64,000 nt of DNA from CAMPKL01 sp963817465. GTDB lineage: Bacteria; Acidobacteriota; Terriglobia; Bryobacterales; UBA6623. Within the stretch, counting starts at the first letter, position 1. Every line of letters starts with the position of its first letter. Shown piece by piece: positions 44,800 to 54,289 of the stretch. Position numbers and translations under genes: made by a program. The stretch covers positions 1 through 64,000 of the forward strand of contig CAWFOP010000008.1 of NCBI GenBank assembly GCA_963817465.1. Reading direction: 5' to 3'. The notes beneath the pieces are model-generated. The model saw nothing but the letters and a program-made list of their open reading frames with translations, was not told the origin of the DNA and did no database searches.

Positions 44800-47700
44800 C
44801 TAAAAGCTGTAGCGCAAATACAGCTCGACTTTGCGCGGGCTGGTCGCCGTTTGAGTGACGCGGCCGAATTGGTCGGAGCTGATGTTGAGGCTGCCAGTGA
44901 GGAAGGTCGGCGTGTTCAGCACATTCTGGAAGCGGGCGCCGAGGAGCAGGTCTTGGCGCTCGGTGAGCGCGGTTCGCTTGTTGACTCCCAAATCGAAGGA
45001 GAACACGGACGGCCCAGTGAACAGGCGCCGTTGAAGAGCGCCTACTTCGCCCGGCTGGGGGTGGAAGAAAACCTGGCCGTCGAACGCCGGATCCCCGTCG
45101 TCGGCGACGCCGGAGTTGTCGCGCGCATTGATCGCGGATGCGGCCACCAGGTAGGGCCCGTCTCCGGTCATCCGGAACTGCACGATGTCTTCGAGCTCGC
45201 TCTTGGCCAGAGACGTATCGGCGGTGTTCTCCCCAGAGCGCGCCAGCCGGTTTACAGTGCCGCGGCTCGAGAGCACCGAGAAGGGCAGGCCGCTCTGCCA
45301 GTTGAGGACCGACGAAACGGTCCAGCCTCCGACGAGCTTGTCGACTCCGGCGGGCCCCGCCCAACGCTTGCCCTTGCCGAAAGGCAGCTCATAGACGAAG
45401 TTCGCGTTGAAGACGTGGCTCAGGTCGTAGTCCGCGCGGGCGCGCTCGACCTGCGGGCGATTGATGTCGAGGAAAGGATCGAAGCGCACCTGCGAATCGC
45501 CGGACGAGTCGGTCAGCACCTTCGAAAACGTGTAGTTCGCCTGGTACTGCAGCCCTTCGGCGACACGTCGACGAAACTCGACCTGCAGCGAATGATACGA
45601 GCTGTTCGAGAAGTTCGTCAGCAGGTCGGCCGGGTAGGCGGCGCGGTTGCGGCGGAAGCCCACGGCCGTGCCCTGCGTGAAGTCGTTCAGGTAATACAAG
45701 TCGGCCAGCGCGCCGGGCTCGCCGGACTTGATGTAGCTGCGAATCGTCGGGTCCGCGAGCCGGCCCTGCTGATCCAACTGCGGAAAGAACGTCAAAGGTC
45801 GGCTGCCGATGATTCCTGGATTGAATGCAGGATCGAACTCGCCGGTCGCGTCCAACGCGAGGAAGCCGTTCTCGCGAGCGCTCAGGAAGTCGTCGAGGAA
45901 GCCGTTGTCGCGAATGAGCAGTTGGTTGTAATCGAAGCCCCGCAAAAGCTTGGTGCCCTTGTTGCCGACGTAGCGAACCTCCACCACGCTGTCGAATCCG
46001 ACGTCGTGCTGGATGCCGAAATTCCACTGCTGCACGTAGGGCGCGCGCAGGCGGGGGTCGGGTGCGAACAGAGCGGCGGTGTTGTCGATGGCGAGGTTTT
46101 CGCTTGCGAGGCGGGGAACTTCGAGCTCGGGCGTCGAAAACTCAGGCAGCGGGCCGCTGAGCAACAGGTCGAGGTTGCGCTTGATCGGGTTCGCTTGCAG
46201 CCCTTGATTGCCCGTCACGGCGTTTTGGGTCGCGCTGATCAAGTCGTCGTTGACGTAGTTGATCGAATAGCCCGCGCGCACCGCGGTGCGGCCGTCGCCG
46301 AACACGTCCCAAGCGACCCCGACGTTGGGCGCGAAGTTGTTGCGGTCGGGCGCCCAGAGGGGCCTGCCGACCGCGGAGCCCGCGAAATCGAGCGTCGCGT
46401 CGGAGCGCAGCGTGGCGATCATGCCGTCGGCGTTCTCCACCGGGCTCAGCATCAGGCTGTTCTTCTCGTCGAAGCGCGTCTGGTACTCCCAGCGCAGTCC
46501 CAGGTTGAGCGTCAGGCGCGGCTTGAGCCGCCATTGATCCTGCAAGTACAGCGCGTAGTTGTCGTAGCGGTTGCTGCGCCGCTCGGCCTCGCCGGGCACG
46601 AATCCCTGCGAACGGTCGTTGACGTTGAACGTCTGCGTCCCCTGAGCCACGATGCCGGCTAGGCTCGCCAGCAGCGACTCGGCGTTGTTGAGCGCTTCGC
46701 CGGTGATGCCGCCAGGGAACTGACCGAAGCCGAGCGAGTATTGGCTGCCGGGGTCGATGCCGATGGCGAAAGTCGGCAGCGTTCCGCCGAAGGCGAAGCT
46801 GCTCACACGAACCATCTGGCTCCAGAATCCGAAGCGCAGGTTGTGATTGCCGCGCTGGTGGGCGGTGTCGTTCATCAAGTTGAACGTGTCGGTGTCGCGG
46901 CCCTGCGGGTCGAAATTGATGTCCGGGTTGCCGTATAGAAAGCCTGTCAGCAGCACGTTGTCGCGGTTGTACGAGTTGGTGAACTCGCTCGAGGTCAAGT
47001 TGAATCCGCCGCGCAACTCGTTCGTCCAGCGCGGGCCGGGGCTCGTGCGCCAGGCAAGCGCGAGGAGATTCGTGTCGACGTGGTCCTCGATCGGCGTATC
47101 GCCCGAGTACGGCACTTCGATATCAGGGCGCAGGCCGTGCTCGCCGCCGATCTTATAAGTGAGGGTGAGAGCGTCGCGGTCGGTGAGGTTGTAGTCGAAA
47201 CGGCTGGTGAGGGCGTCGCGGTTTTTGTCGTTCCCGGTCAAGAAGCGGTAGCCGGCGGTATTCAGCAGGCGGCCCGCGCTGGAATCTCCGACATCGAAAT
47301 TGTTGATTTGCTCCGGCCCAGGAACGCGTGAGTAGATTTGCCGCGCCTTCGGATCGGCGGGCAGGTCGACCATGCGCAACACATCGACCTTGCGGGTGAC
47401 GCCGTTGTCGTCGACGTAGGAGAAAATTCCCCGCGACGCTTCCGCGGTCAAGATCGGTGTGTTTACCAGCTCGTCGGCCCGCTCGCGGAAGGCCTCGTAG
47501 TTCACGTAAAAGAACAGCCGATCCTGAACGATGGGCCCGCCGAGCGAGCCGCCGAGCTGGTTTTGGTTCAGAAACGGCTTGGCCAGGCCCTGGCGGTTGG
47601 CGAACCAGTCCGAGGCGCCGAGATTGTCGTTGCGGTTGTGCCAATAGGCGTTGCCATGGAACTCCGGGCCTCCGGCGCGCGTGGTGAAGCTGACCTGCGA

Positions 47701-48399
47701 CGATCCGCCTCCGGCGGCCGCGCTCGCATTTTGCGTCGTGACGGTGAACTCCTCGACCTGGTCGAGCGAGGTGCGGTTGGGCAGAAAGTTGAGCGCGTTC
47801 GTGCGGATGAAGTTGTCTTGGATCGAGATGCCGTCGAGCGTCACGTTCGCAAACGAGGTGCGTTGGCCATTGATGACCGTCGGTTGCCCGCTGGAGGCCG
47901 AGACCCCGGCCTGGAGAGAGATCAACGTGAAAGGGTCGCGGTTGAGCAGCGGCAGGTCGTCGATCTGATCGCTCGTGACGGTGGCGGTGAGCTCGGCGCT
48001 GGTCGTCTGCACTTGCGGAACGCCGCCGACGACCTCGACGACCTCGCTGACCTGACCGACTTCGAGCACGATGGGCGGCACGGAGGTTTCGGTCGCGACG
48101 TCGACTTTTACCGCCGTGACGACGTGTTTTTGGAAGCCGTCGACGGCGACCTCGACCGAGTATGCGCCAGGGGCCAGCGCAATCGCCGAGAAGGCGCCTG
48201 AAGCATTGGTTTCGAGACGCGTTTCAGCGGATGTTCGCTCGCTGCGGATGAGGACGGGGGCCCCTGGGATCGGCAGCCCGGACTCGTCCAGAACGACGCC
48301 GGCAAGGCGCCCCGTCGCGACCTGACCCCAGGCGGCGAGAGCGGTCGCCAGCAGAGCCAGCGAGACCGCAAGCAGACGAAACGACTCGCCGCGCTCCAC
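44800..48399 (-). CDS. TonB-dependent receptor (Oar-like) with CarboxypepD-regulatory domain
   Basis: 1199 aa. After a signal (RLLAVSLALLATALAAWG) comes a carboxypeptidase-regulatory-like beta-sandwich (VATGRLAGVVLDESGLPIPG, GAFSAIALAPGAYSVEVAVD). The plug domain follows (SDQIDDLPLLNRDPFTLISL, VEEFTVTTQNASAAAGGGSS). The rest is a large beta barrel ending KVELYLRYSF with a terminal Phe, the usual outer-membrane insertion signal. Proteins of this type are abundant in Acidobacteria and related to Myxococcus Oar; substrates are mostly unknown, and glycans or proteins are suggested. Confidence 0.92.
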   Translation of the reverse strand: MERGESFRLLAVSLALLATALAAWGQVATGRLAGVVLDESGLPIPGAPVLIRSERTSAETRLETNASGAFSAIALAPGAYSVEVAVDGFQKHVVTAVKVDVATETSVPPIVLEVGQVSEVVEVVGGVPQVQTTSAELTATVTSDQIDDLPLLNRDPFTLISLQAGVSASSGQPTVINGQRTSFANVTLDGISIQDNFIRTNALNFLPNRTSLDQVEEFTVTTQNASAAAGGGSSQVSFTTRAGGPEFHGNAYWHNRNDNLGASDWFANRQGLAKPFLNQNQLGGSLGGPIVQDRLFFYVNYEAFRERADELVNTPILTAEASRGIFSYVDDNGVTRKVDVLRMVDLPADPKARQIYSRVPGPEQINNFDVGDSSAGRLLNTAGYRFLTGNDKNRDALTSRFDYNLTDRDALTLTYKIGGEHGLRPDIEVPYSGDTPIEDHVDTNLLALAWRTSPGPRWTNELRGGFNLTSSEFTNSYNRDNVLLTGFLYGNPDINFDPQGRDTDTFNLMNDTAHQRGNHNLRFGFWSQMVRVSSFAFGGTLPTFAIGIDPGSQYSLGFGQFPGGITGEALNNAESLLASLAGIVAQGTQTFNVNDRSQGFVPGEAERRSNRYDNYALYLQDQWRLKPRLTLNLGLRWEYQTRFDEKNSLMLSPVENADGMIATLRSDATLDFAGSAVGRPLWAPDRNNFAPNVGVAWDVFGDGRTAVRAGYSINYVNDDLISATQNAVTGNQGLQANPIKRNLDLLLSGPLPEFSTPELEVPRLASENLAIDNTAALFAPDPRLRAPYVQQWNFGIQHDVGFDSVVEVRYVGNKGTKLLRGFDYNQLLIRDNGFLDDFLSARENGFLALDATGEFDPAFNPGIIGSRPLTFFPQLDQQGRLADPTIRSYIKSGEPGALADLYYLNDFTQGTAVGFRRNRAAYPADLLTNFSNSSYHSLQVEFRRRVAEGLQYQANYTFSKVLTDSSGDSQVRFDPFLDINRPQVERARADYDLSHVFNANFVYELPFGKGKRWAGPAGVDKLVGGWTVSSVLNWQSGLPFSVLSSRGTVNRLARSGENTADTSLAKSELEDIVQFRMTGDGPYLVAASAINARDNSGVADDGDPAFDGQVFFHPQPGEVGALQRRLFTGPSVFSFDLGVNKRTALTERQDLLLGARFQNVLNTPTFLTGSLNISSDQFGRVTQTATSPRKVELYLRYSF

Positions 48400-48652
48400 G
48401 ATTTATCAAGAATACCAGGGGCCTGCCGCGCGACTCGCCTACAGAACCATACCTCAGGCCCCCCTCAGCTTTCTTATTTCTCGTTTTAAGGGTTTGGGCC
48501 AACAAGCGCCGTCCGGCCAGGCGAGATACGAAGCAGCGTCCGCAGAATTCTCGAGCGAAAGCGGGTCGTTTGAAAGCCAAGGCCTTCACGATTCGGCGCT
48601 CACAGGGTATCCTGTAGAGCCTTGCCGCCCGGCGGCACGCGACGATTCACTC

Positions 48653-50242
48653 ATGGAACCGCCCGATCTTTCCAAGCACGGCCTTTTCGTCACGAATGTC
48701 TTGCGCAATCCCGCTCCTTCGCATCTATATGAAGAAGCGATCCGGCGCGAGAAGAACGCCGCCATTTCCGATACGGGCGCCCTCCTCGCCTATTCCGGCG
48801 AAAAGACCGGCCGCTCGCCCAAAGACAAACGCGTTGTCAAGCATGCCGGCTCGGAGCGGGACGTCTGGTGGGGGCCGGTCAACTTCCCGCTGCCCGAGAG
48901 CGTCTTCATGGTCAATCGCGAGCGGGCGACCGACTACCTCAATACGCAGGACGTCCTTTACTGCATCGACGGCTACGCGGGCTGGGACCCCGAGCATCGC
49001 CTCAAGGCGCGCGTCATCTGCTCGCGGCCCTATCACGCGCTGTTCATGCACAACATGCTGATCAGGCCGACCGACGAAGAGCTCGAGAGCTACGGCGAGC
49101 CGGACTGCGTGATCTTCAACGCCGGCGGCTTTCCGGCGAACCGCTACACCAGCGGCATGACCTCGCGCACCACCGTCGACCTGAGCCTCGAGCGCAAGGA
49201 GATGGTCATCCTCGGCACCGACTACGCCGGCGAGATGAAGAAGGGCGTATTCACGCTGATGAACTACCTGATGCCGAAGCAGGGCATCTTGTCGATGCAT
49301 TGCTCGGCGACGGCCTCGAAGGAAGACGGCTCGACGTCAGTGCTGTTCGGCCTGTCGGGCACTGGCAAGACGACGCTCTCCGCCGACGAGAAGCGCTACT
49401 TGATCGGCGACGACGAGCACTGCTGGAGCGACAACGGCATCTTCAATATCGAGGGCGGCTGTTACGCCAAAGCGATCTTCTTGACCCGGGAAGCCGAGCC
49501 TCAAATTTTCGACGCGCTGCGCTTCGGGTCCGTGCTCGAGAACGTCGTCTACGACCAATCGCACCATCACGTCGATTTCGCCGATACCACCATCACGGAG
49601 AACACGCGCGGCGCTTATCCGATCGAGTTCATCGAGAACGCCAAAATCCCTTGCGTCGGCGACCACCCGAAGCACGTCATCTTTTTGACTTGCGACGCCT
49701 TCGGCGTGCTCCCGCCTATCAGCAAGCTGACCTCCGATCAAGCCGAATACCACTTCATCTCCGGCTACACGGCCAAGGTGGCCGGCACGGAAGTGGGCGT
49801 GACCGAGCCGCAGGCGACCTTTTCGCCCTGTTTCGGCGGGCCGTTCCTGGTGTGGCATCCGGGCAAGTACGCGCAACTGCTTTCGGAACGGTTGCACAAG
49901 CACGACGCGCAAGTCTGGCTGGTCAACACCGGCTGGAGCGGCGGCTCCTACGGCACGGGCGCCCGCGTGAAGCTGCGCTACACGCGGGCGATGATCGACG
50001 CCATCTATTCAGGCGATCTCGCCAAGGCCAGGACCGCGAAGGACCCGATTTTCGGCCTCGACGTAATCGCCGAGTGTCCCGACGTCCCATCTGAAATCCT
50101 GATCCCGCGCGACACCTGGTCCGACAGGGACGCGTACGACGCGACGGCCAAGAAGCTCGCGGGCCTGTTCAGGGACAACTTCAAGAAGTATCAAGACGGC
50201 GTGAGCGAGTCCGTCCGCGCCGCCGGCCCAACGGAAGCCTGA
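48653..50242 (+). CDS. pckA: phosphoenolpyruvate carboxykinase (ATP)
   Basis: 529 aa from ATG 48653; the frame is open to 48494 but homology begins at NPAPSHLYEEAIRREKNAAI. It converts oxaloacetate and ATP to phosphoenolpyruvate, CO2 and ADP in gluconeogenesis. Motifs: SGEKTGRSPKDKRVV, the kinase loop FGLSGTGKTTLSADE, the metal site LIGDDEHCWSDNGIFNIEGG, and RGAYPIEFIENA. Length and motifs indicate the ATP-dependent, not GTP-dependent, form. No strong ribosome site precedes the start. Confidence 0.97.
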   Translation: MEPPDLSKHGLFVTNVLRNPAPSHLYEEAIRREKNAAISDTGALLAYSGEKTGRSPKDKRVVKHAGSERDVWWGPVNFPLPESVFMVNRERATDYLNTQDVLYCIDGYAGWDPEHRLKARVICSRPYHALFMHNMLIRPTDEELESYGEPDCVIFNAGGFPANRYTSGMTSRTTVDLSLERKEMVILGTDYAGEMKKGVFTLMNYLMPKQGILSMHCSATASKEDGSTSVLFGLSGTGKTTLSADEKRYLIGDDEHCWSDNGIFNIEGGCYAKAIFLTREAEPQIFDALRFGSVLENVVYDQSHHHVDFADTTITENTRGAYPIEFIENAKIPCVGDHPKHVIFLTCDAFGVLPPISKLTSDQAEYHFISGYTAKVAGTEVGVTEPQATFSPCFGGPFLVWHPGKYAQLLSERLHKHDAQVWLVNTGWSGGSYGTGARVKLRYTRAMIDAIYSGDLAKARTAKDPIFGLDVIAECPDVPSEILIPRDTWSDRDAYDATAKKLAGLFRDNFKKYQDGVSESVRAAGPTEA

Positions 50243-50270
50243 TCGCCGGCCGGCAGCGCCCGCCGGCCGC

Positions 50271-50768
50271 TTACTGCGTGTCGGCTGAAGGCCCGTAGAT
50301 GCCCGGAACCTTGCCGCCCATCGGGCGCAAATAGGTGCTGAGCTGGCCGCGATGATGCACGGAATGCTTCACCGCCATCGCAAGAAAAGTGATGGCCGGG
50401 GCTTGCATCATGCCGAGCAGATCGATCACCTCGTTTAGTTGCTCGTCCGAGAGGGCGCGCACACGCTCGAGGGCCGCGGGAACCTTTTCCTTGTAACGGG
50501 CGACCGCGTCCGCCGGGTTCATGATGCCGCAGGCGTCGGAGTCATCGGGCGGAGGCACGAACGCGCCGTCCGCGATGGAATTCAGCAGCCATTCGTCTTC
50601 GAGAGTGATGTGCCGAACAAGTCCCAGGCCCGTCTTCGACTTGGGGTCCGGTTGGTAGTCGAGACCGCCTTCGGGAACCGCCTCGATCACGCGCAGAGTC
50701 GTCTGCATTTCGTTCTCGAAATCGGCGATCAGAAAATCAGCTACAGTCTTGGATTCTGTAACGACCAT
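50271..50768 (-). CDS. DinB-family protein
   Basis: 165 aa from ATG 50768, which has AAGGAG upstream (the frame is open to 51071 but the extension is not protein-like). The four-helix DinB fold is suggested by LIADFENEMQTTLRVIEAVP, LVRHITLEDEWLLNSIADG and AMAVKHSVHHRGQLSTYLRP, with three metal-binding His residues (in RHIT, KHSVHHRG) placed as in the DinB/YfiT family. Such proteins include thiol-dependent transferases and proteins of unknown role. Its 3' end faces that of pckA, 28 nt away. Confidence 0.88.
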   Translation of the reverse strand: MVVTESKTVADFLIADFENEMQTTLRVIEAVPEGGLDYQPDPKSKTGLGLVRHITLEDEWLLNSIADGAFVPPPDDSDACGIMNPADAVARYKEKVPAALERVRALSDEQLNEVIDLLGMMQAPAITFLAMAVKHSVHHRGQLSTYLRPMGGKVPGIYGPSADTQ

Positions 50769-51505
50769 TGGATACTCCTTTCTCGTTTGATCAGTTTGCG
50801 TTCGCCGCGCCCGCGGACGGACCGCCTGGCGCATGCCGTTTCGCGTTTTTGTACTCGGATGTGTCGCGACCCGACGCCCCGTTACATCGCAAGCCGTGTC
50901 GAGCGCGGAGCAGGACCTAACATACCACCGAACATACCGTCGAGAGACGCCGTCATCCAGAGCATGCGCCGTGATCGATTGCATGGCTCGCAGGTCCGCG
51001 CCAACCGCGGCATTCCCATGCCCCGCCGGCCGGCGTGAGTCGACGCGACACGGCTCCGCCTCGACCGACACACTGCAATGTTCCTAGGGCCGAACGTAAG
51101 CGGTTGAAAACATTGACGGGCGGCGGCTGGCGCCCTGATTGCCCCTCGAGCGACCGTTCGAAGTGAGTCGCAACACCTGTTCGAACAACTTGCTCTCCGC
51201 CGCGGTTGGTTCTCCTCGGGTTCGCGAGGGATTTTCATGCGGGGCGGCGGAGGGCGTTTTTTCGACATCCCTGGCGGAACGGAGTTCCCGGTCCGGGGGG
51301 CGCGTCCTCTGGCCAATTTTCAGACGCGGACGGGGCTGGGGGATCGAAGCGGGCGCTTTTTCGCTCGCCGGTTGACGGGCGTCTCCGCCGCCGAGCGGTC
51401 CACCGCTCGCTTGACTTCGGTTCGTCGTCGCGGCCCGCTTCCGGCGGGTTCCTTCCTCGGCGGCGAGCCGGAGTCGGCAGGCGCATGATCGGCTATCCTG
51501 GTCGC
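50769..51505. other. 737-nt region with no recognisable gene
   Basis: Open frames exist in several phases because the sequence is GC-rich, but none shows a protein motif, ribosome site or homology I recognise. The rightmost part leads into the hypothetical gene at 51506. The DinB promoter should lie near 50790-50900. Confidence 0.4.
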
Positions 51506-51943
51506 ATGCGGAGATGCGCTACCTACGACGACGTCGGAATCGTTTTGCACCTGTATGAGATTCGCCGGGAGGAGCGCATGCGCGACGCGCGGCGCTGGTT
51601 CTCGAAGCATTTCCATGCCGCGGACCTCGACGAGTTCGAACAGCTTTGCCCGCGCGGCTCGGAGCAAAACGAGTCGTTTCGCATGGTGACGACCTATTGG
51701 GAGATGGCCGCCTCGTTCATGACCGGCGGCGTGCTCGATAAGCGGATATTCTTCGAGAGCGGTCGCGAGTTGCTGCTCGTTTGGGAGCGGATCAAGGCGA
51801 TCTTGCCGGCGATTCGGGAACGCAACGCCGATCCGAGCTGGCTGGGGAACATCGAGAAGATCGCCGGCGAGTTCGAGGAATGGCTCGAGGAGAAGGCGCC
51901 GGGGGCGCACGCTGCGTTCGTGAAGCGTGTGACGGCGCGTTAG
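51506..51943 (+). CDS. conserved hypothetical protein, alpha-helical
   Basis: 145 aa from ATG 51506; ATG 51485 is an alternative and the longer frame to 51206 is implausible in composition. No named domain is recognised. The sequence is mainly helical (DDVGIVLHLYEIRREERMRD, FRMVTTYWEMAASFMTGGVL, ESGRELLLVWERIKAILPAI), with CPRGSEQNE in a loop, and looks like a compact soluble protein. Similar proteins are, to my recollection, common in Acidobacteria. No ribosome site is clear. Confidence 0.6.
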   Translation: MRRCATYDDVGIVLHLYEIRREERMRDARRWFSKHFHAADLDEFEQLCPRGSEQNESFRMVTTYWEMAASFMTGGVLDKRIFFESGRELLLVWERIKAILPAIRERNADPSWLGNIEKIAGEFEEWLEEKAPGAHAAFVKRVTAR

Positions 51944-51948
51944 TCGCT

Positions 51949-51988
51949 ACGCCGCTTCGCGGCGGCTCACAGGCGTGAGCGCCTGTAA
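51949..51988. repeat. bipartite palindromic intergenic repeat, copy 2
   Basis: ACGCCGC-TTC-GCGGCG (51949-51964) is followed by ACAGGCG-TGAG-CGCCTGT (51969-51986). It shares with 882-923 the first hairpin, the spacing, the AG of the loop and the GTAA exit; the one stem difference is a paired C:G to A:T change. It overlaps the end of the decayed BatD tail. Confidence 0.65.
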
Positions 51989-52248
51989 GCGCTGCTTCGC
52001 TCCAGTCGTTCGGCTAAGTCGAGCAATGAGGCTTGATCGTCGGAGTCGGTCGAGGCGCCGCCGAAGCGGGCCGCTTCCGCCGACGCGAACGCAGCCTTCA
52101 ATCTCAGAAATCAAGCTTCCGGGGATCTCGCGGCGGCGCAGTTCCGCGCCCGCCTCGGCAAAAGTGAGGGTCTTCGGCGGCAGGCTCAGCGTGCGAGCCA
52201 GGTAGCGGCGGAAGCCGTCGAAGTCAGGGTTCCGGCGGAATTGTTCCA
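51967..52248 (-). pseudogene. out-of-frame C-terminal tail of BatD gene
   Basis: Downstream of the BatD stop, the minus strand encodes in a second frame EQFRRNPDFDGFRRYLARTL and SLPPKTLTFAEAGAELRR, then in a third frame KAAFASAEAARFGGASTDSD and LDLAERLERSS. These are the expected helical C-terminus after the BatD transmembrane segment. Two frame changes are required, near 52249-52252 (a run of four G) and near 52096-52102. Confidence 0.65.
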
Positions 52249-53597
52249 GGGGCGCGCGGCGCCGCCGGGGCCTGCGGGTTCTTCCCGGCGCGCTTTCGCA
52301 CGATGGCGAACATCAGCGCCAACGCCGCGAGCGCCAGGATTGCGGGCGCCCACTCGGCGAGGCTGCGATCAGCGGCCTGTGGCGGCCCGCGTACATCGAT
52401 TGCGATCTCCGGAACGAAGGCAGGCTCAACAGGGGCCGGAGCAGGCGGGCTGAGGCTCGCCGTGATCGCCGGTTCATCGATTCGAACCCTGATGGGCTGG
52501 GTGTTGTGCGTGACGTAGCGGCCCGTTTCAGGGTCGAAGTAGGCGTAATCGATAGCCGGGATGGTGACGTCACCGCTGCGGTTGGGGCGAATCTTGTAGC
52601 GCACCTGCTTGGCGCCGGCGTCGACCGACTCGCGCTGGCCGTAGACCCGAAATTCGCCGCCCAGCGCTGGAGTCGGGTCGGGCGATTCCGCGTCCTCGAG
52701 GTAGGCTCCGCCGGAAAGCGTGAGAACGAGCTCGAGCGGTTCGCCGAGGGTCGCTCTTCTCGGTTGGACCTCAGCCAGGAGCTCATGCCTGCCGATCAGT
52801 CCGGTGTAGCTCGGCGGGGCCCCCGCCGGAAGCTGCTGAACCTCGAGGTCGACCGGCTCGGAGCGGACAAGCAGCCTGCCGGTGTCGCCGGAGGTTCGCA
52901 GCGTCGCGGGGTCGAAACGAATGCGGCCCCATTTCAGGGGTCGAATGACGGCGCGGTACTCCAGCTCGCTTCCCTTTTCCAGTAGCCTTTCCTCGGCGAT
53001 CGCGGGGCGATCGTTCACCCTCAGACGCAGGAATCCGGCGGGCAGCGGCACGGCGATTCCGCGGTTGATGAGGGTCGCGTCGACGCGGCTGTCGCGGGCG
53101 AAAGGCAGCGTCAGCTCCATCGCTCGAACAGGCGCCGGAGAAATGAAACGGACCAATACCTCAACCGATTGGCCGACATACGCGCTGGGCGGATCGAGCC
53201 GCATTTCGAGCGCCGCCCCCGCAACGGGCGGCGCCGCCTCGACGCGGATCACGGCGCGTGCGGTCTTGGTGGACGACGTCCCGCCGCGGACGGGGATGGG
53301 CGGAATCCCCAGCTTGCCCAACCGTCGCGGGGTGAAGCGGTAATAGAAGATCGTCTCGCCTTGTGAATCGCGCGAGCGATGCCCCAGAAGCGCCACATCG
53401 AAGTCCTTGACCGCCGAGGTGTCGGGAATGCGGGGTCGTACCGTGCCGCGGACGGTGATGAAGACTTGGAACGGCTCGTACCGGAAGACGTGGTCCGACT
53501 CGACCGCGAGCTGAGCGAATAGCGCGTCAGCGCCGTGAGCCGCATGGGGAGCGACAAGCAGCGCCGCCGACAACAAGCTGAATCGGAGCAGCTTCAT
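52224..53597 (-). CDS. batD: BatD-like protein (Bacteroides aerotolerance type)
   Basis: 457 aa from ATG 53597; a TTG at 53609 is less likely. A Sec signal (LLRFSLLSAALLVAPHAAHG) precedes repeated Ig-like modules. PFQVFITVRGTVRPRIPDTS, YYRFTPRRLGKLGIPPIPVR, GQSVEVLVRFISPAPVRAME and GDVTIPAIDYAYFDPETGRY are typical of BatD. One transmembrane helix lies near residue 425 (WAPAILALAALALMFAIV). The stop shortly after is due to a frameshift; the natural cytoplasmic tail is found in other frames. The Bat system also uses BatA/B, which are absent here. Confidence 0.82.
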   Translation of the reverse strand: MKLLRFSLLSAALLVAPHAAHGADALFAQLAVESDHVFRYEPFQVFITVRGTVRPRIPDTSAVKDFDVALLGHRSRDSQGETIFYYRFTPRRLGKLGIPPIPVRGGTSSTKTARAVIRVEAAPPVAGAALEMRLDPPSAYVGQSVEVLVRFISPAPVRAMELTLPFARDSRVDATLINRGIAVPLPAGFLRLRVNDRPAIAEERLLEKGSELEYRAVIRPLKWGRIRFDPATLRTSGDTGRLLVRSEPVDLEVQQLPAGAPPSYTGLIGRHELLAEVQPRRATLGEPLELVLTLSGGAYLEDAESPDPTPALGGEFRVYGQRESVDAGAKQVRYKIRPNRSGDVTIPAIDYAYFDPETGRYVTHNTQPIRVRIDEPAITASLSPPAPAPVEPAFVPEIAIDVRGPPQAADRSLAEWAPAILALAALALMFAIVRKRAGKNPQAPAAPRAPGTIPPEP

Positions 53598-53692
53598 CGA
53601 GGAGGCCAAAAGCCTAGATTGTCTAAGGGTATTCTGCTGCGTGGGGAGGCGAGCGTCAAGAACAAAAGCGCTATGGGAAGATAGCAGCCGAC

Positions 53693-54289
53693 ATGCGAAC
53701 CTTTTTCTCCTTCGCCGCCCTCGCTTTTCTGACCTGCGCGCTGCATGCGGCGGACGTCAAGATTCTGGTGGCCTACCACTCCGAGACGGGCAATACCGAA
53801 CAGATGGCCCAGGCGTTGGCGGCCGGCGCGCGCGAGGCCGAGGGCGTCGAGGTGTCGCTCAAGCCGATCGCCGAGGTCAGCAAGGCGGACCTGGAAGCGG
53901 CCGACGGCATCGCCCTCGGCTCCCCGGTTCACATGGGCGATGTGGCCTGGCCGGTGCGTCAAGCCTTCGTGCGCTGGAGCGGCGAGTTCGGCTTGTGGCA
54001 GAGCCGCGGCCTGCAAGACAAAGTCGCGGCGGTTTTCGCGACCGGGGGGCTGCCGTCGAACGGCAAGGAATTCACGCTCTGGAGCCTTTCGCAGAGCATG
54101 CTGCAGTTCGGCATGGTGCTGGTGACGCCGTACGGCAGCATGGGAGCTTCCGCCACGACGGAGCGCCCCGACCCCGGCGTCGACGACGCGGAGAAGACGG
54201 TCGCCGCCGATTTGGGACGACGGCTGGCCGAGGTCGCCGCGCGGATGAAGCGCGGCGCGGCCGCCCTTCGAGAACCTGCGGCCCCGTAG
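53693..54289 (+). CDS. exported flavodoxin-fold protein (WrbA-like)
   Basis: 198 aa. A Sec-type signal (FFSFAALAFLTCALHAAD) is followed by a flavodoxin fold: VKILVAYHSETGNTEQMAQA includes the FMN phosphate-binding loop (S30-T35), DGIALGSPVHMGDVAWPV is the second loop and AAVFATGGLPSNG the third. The family reduces quinones with NAD(P)H using FMN. A signal peptide on a flavodoxin-fold protein is unusual. It is divergent from BatD by 95 nt and convergent with the next gene, whose stop is adjacent. Confidence 0.8.
   Translation: MRTFFSFAALAFLTCALHAADVKILVAYHSETGNTEQMAQALAAGAREAEGVEVSLKPIAEVSKADLEAADGIALGSPVHMGDVAWPVRQAFVRWSGEFGLWQSRGLQDKVAAVFATGGLPSNGKEFTLWSLSQSMLQFGMVLVTPYGSMGASATTERPDPGVDDAEKTVAADLGRRLAEVAARMKRGAAALREPAAP

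Noticed and set aside
44704..46662. 652-codon plus-strand frame opposite the TonB receptor
   Set aside because: Antisense shadow without ribosome site or motif; the receptor barrel is coding on the minus strand.
51206..51505. Upstream extension of the hypothetical gene at 51506
   Set aside because: Gly/Arg/Ser-rich low-complexity translation with no ribosome site; protein-like sequence starts near 51506.
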